Shown in pieces: positions 63,851 through 64,000 of a DNA stretch of 64,000 nt; within the stretch, counting starts at the first letter, position 1, and every line of letters begins with the position of its first letter. Origin of the DNA: Branchinecta lynchi (lineage: Eukaryota; Arthropoda; Branchiopoda; Anostraca; Branchinectidae); NCBI GenBank assembly GCA_023053575.1, contig JAKZAP010000022.1, positions 14,302,518-14,366,517 of the forward strand, given 5' to 3'. The translations under genes and the position numbers were made by a program. The notes beneath the pieces were generated by a model. The model saw nothing but the letters and a program-made list of their open reading frames with translations, had not been told where the DNA came from and searched no databases.

Positions 63851-63877
63851 GTAAGTACAGCCGTATTCATGGTGCAG

Positions 63878-64000
63878 GACATAGGTGGTGTTCCACCATA
63901 CCTACTACGCATGTCATCATGGCTCCTGGCTTATTGGCGTTAAGGTGGAACGCATTTTGCTATTTTCGGCAAAATATCTTGTCACGGGCCAATCGGGCCA
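63878..64000. mobile_element. GAGCG MITE copy 7 (cut by window edge)
   Basis: Starts GTGTTCCACCATACCTACTA, 27 bp after the exon 11 donor, and follows the reverse orientation of the family through TTGGCGTTAAGGTGGAACG and TATTTTCGGCAAAATAT to CACGGGCCAATCGGGCCA. The far end is outside the window. Confidence 0.75.

Overview
This window looks like animal (metazoan) nuclear DNA. It is AT-rich, has large introns with canonical GT-AG borders, and is crowded with non-LTR retrotransposon pieces, fold-back/MITE elements, tRNA-derived SINEs and satellite-like repeats. The sequence does not settle the phylum. An invertebrate with a repeat-rich genome fits best, but that is inference. No bacterial operon, CRISPR array, rRNA gene or viral gene was recognised.

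The one host gene I can build with confidence is a SUN-domain protein of the inner nuclear membrane (SUN1/SUN2/UNC-84 family). It runs on the + strand from an ATG at 14040 past the right edge of the window. I assembled it from eleven exons (14040-14125, 15506-15605, 27019-27212, 42222-42418, 44216-44506, 45365-45631, 47119-47345, 49325-49522, 56026-56194, 59055-59315, 63566-63850). All consecutive exons agree in splice phase. Together they give about 758 residues: a disordered S/T/R-rich N-terminus with a Cys cluster, one transmembrane segment (about 359-375), a coiled-coil stalk, and most of the SUN domain; the C-terminal remainder lies outside the window. The gene has two anomalies: a one-base frame slip inside the SUN-domain exon (63649-63668), and an optional in-phase 81-bp exon (58545-58625) that carries a stop codon.

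Region by region: 1-14 kb upstream of the gene holds several fold-back elements, one unit of a ~280-bp repeat family, a 2.6-kb hAT-like insertion (7498-10093) carrying LINE debris, and a perfect 306-bp tandem duplication. Intron 2 (15.6-27 kb) holds a nearly intact two-ORF non-LTR retrotransposon on the - strand (18469-~22960). Intron 3 (27.2-42.2 kb) holds tandem GGATCC-ended repeats, a seven-unit 280-bp satellite inside a fold-back element, and LINE fragments. The rest of the window is introns 4-10, with many MITEs, some nested, whose order of insertion can be read from paralogous empty sites.

The main result of the hunt is a set of non-autonomous element families that can be defined from this window alone. 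One (GAGCGTGTTCCACCCT ends, seven copies) and another (AGTTGCGTTTTTGCAG ends, three copies) both make 3-bp target duplications. Three hAT-type insertions have 8-bp duplications, one of them starting 15 bp after a SUN splice donor.
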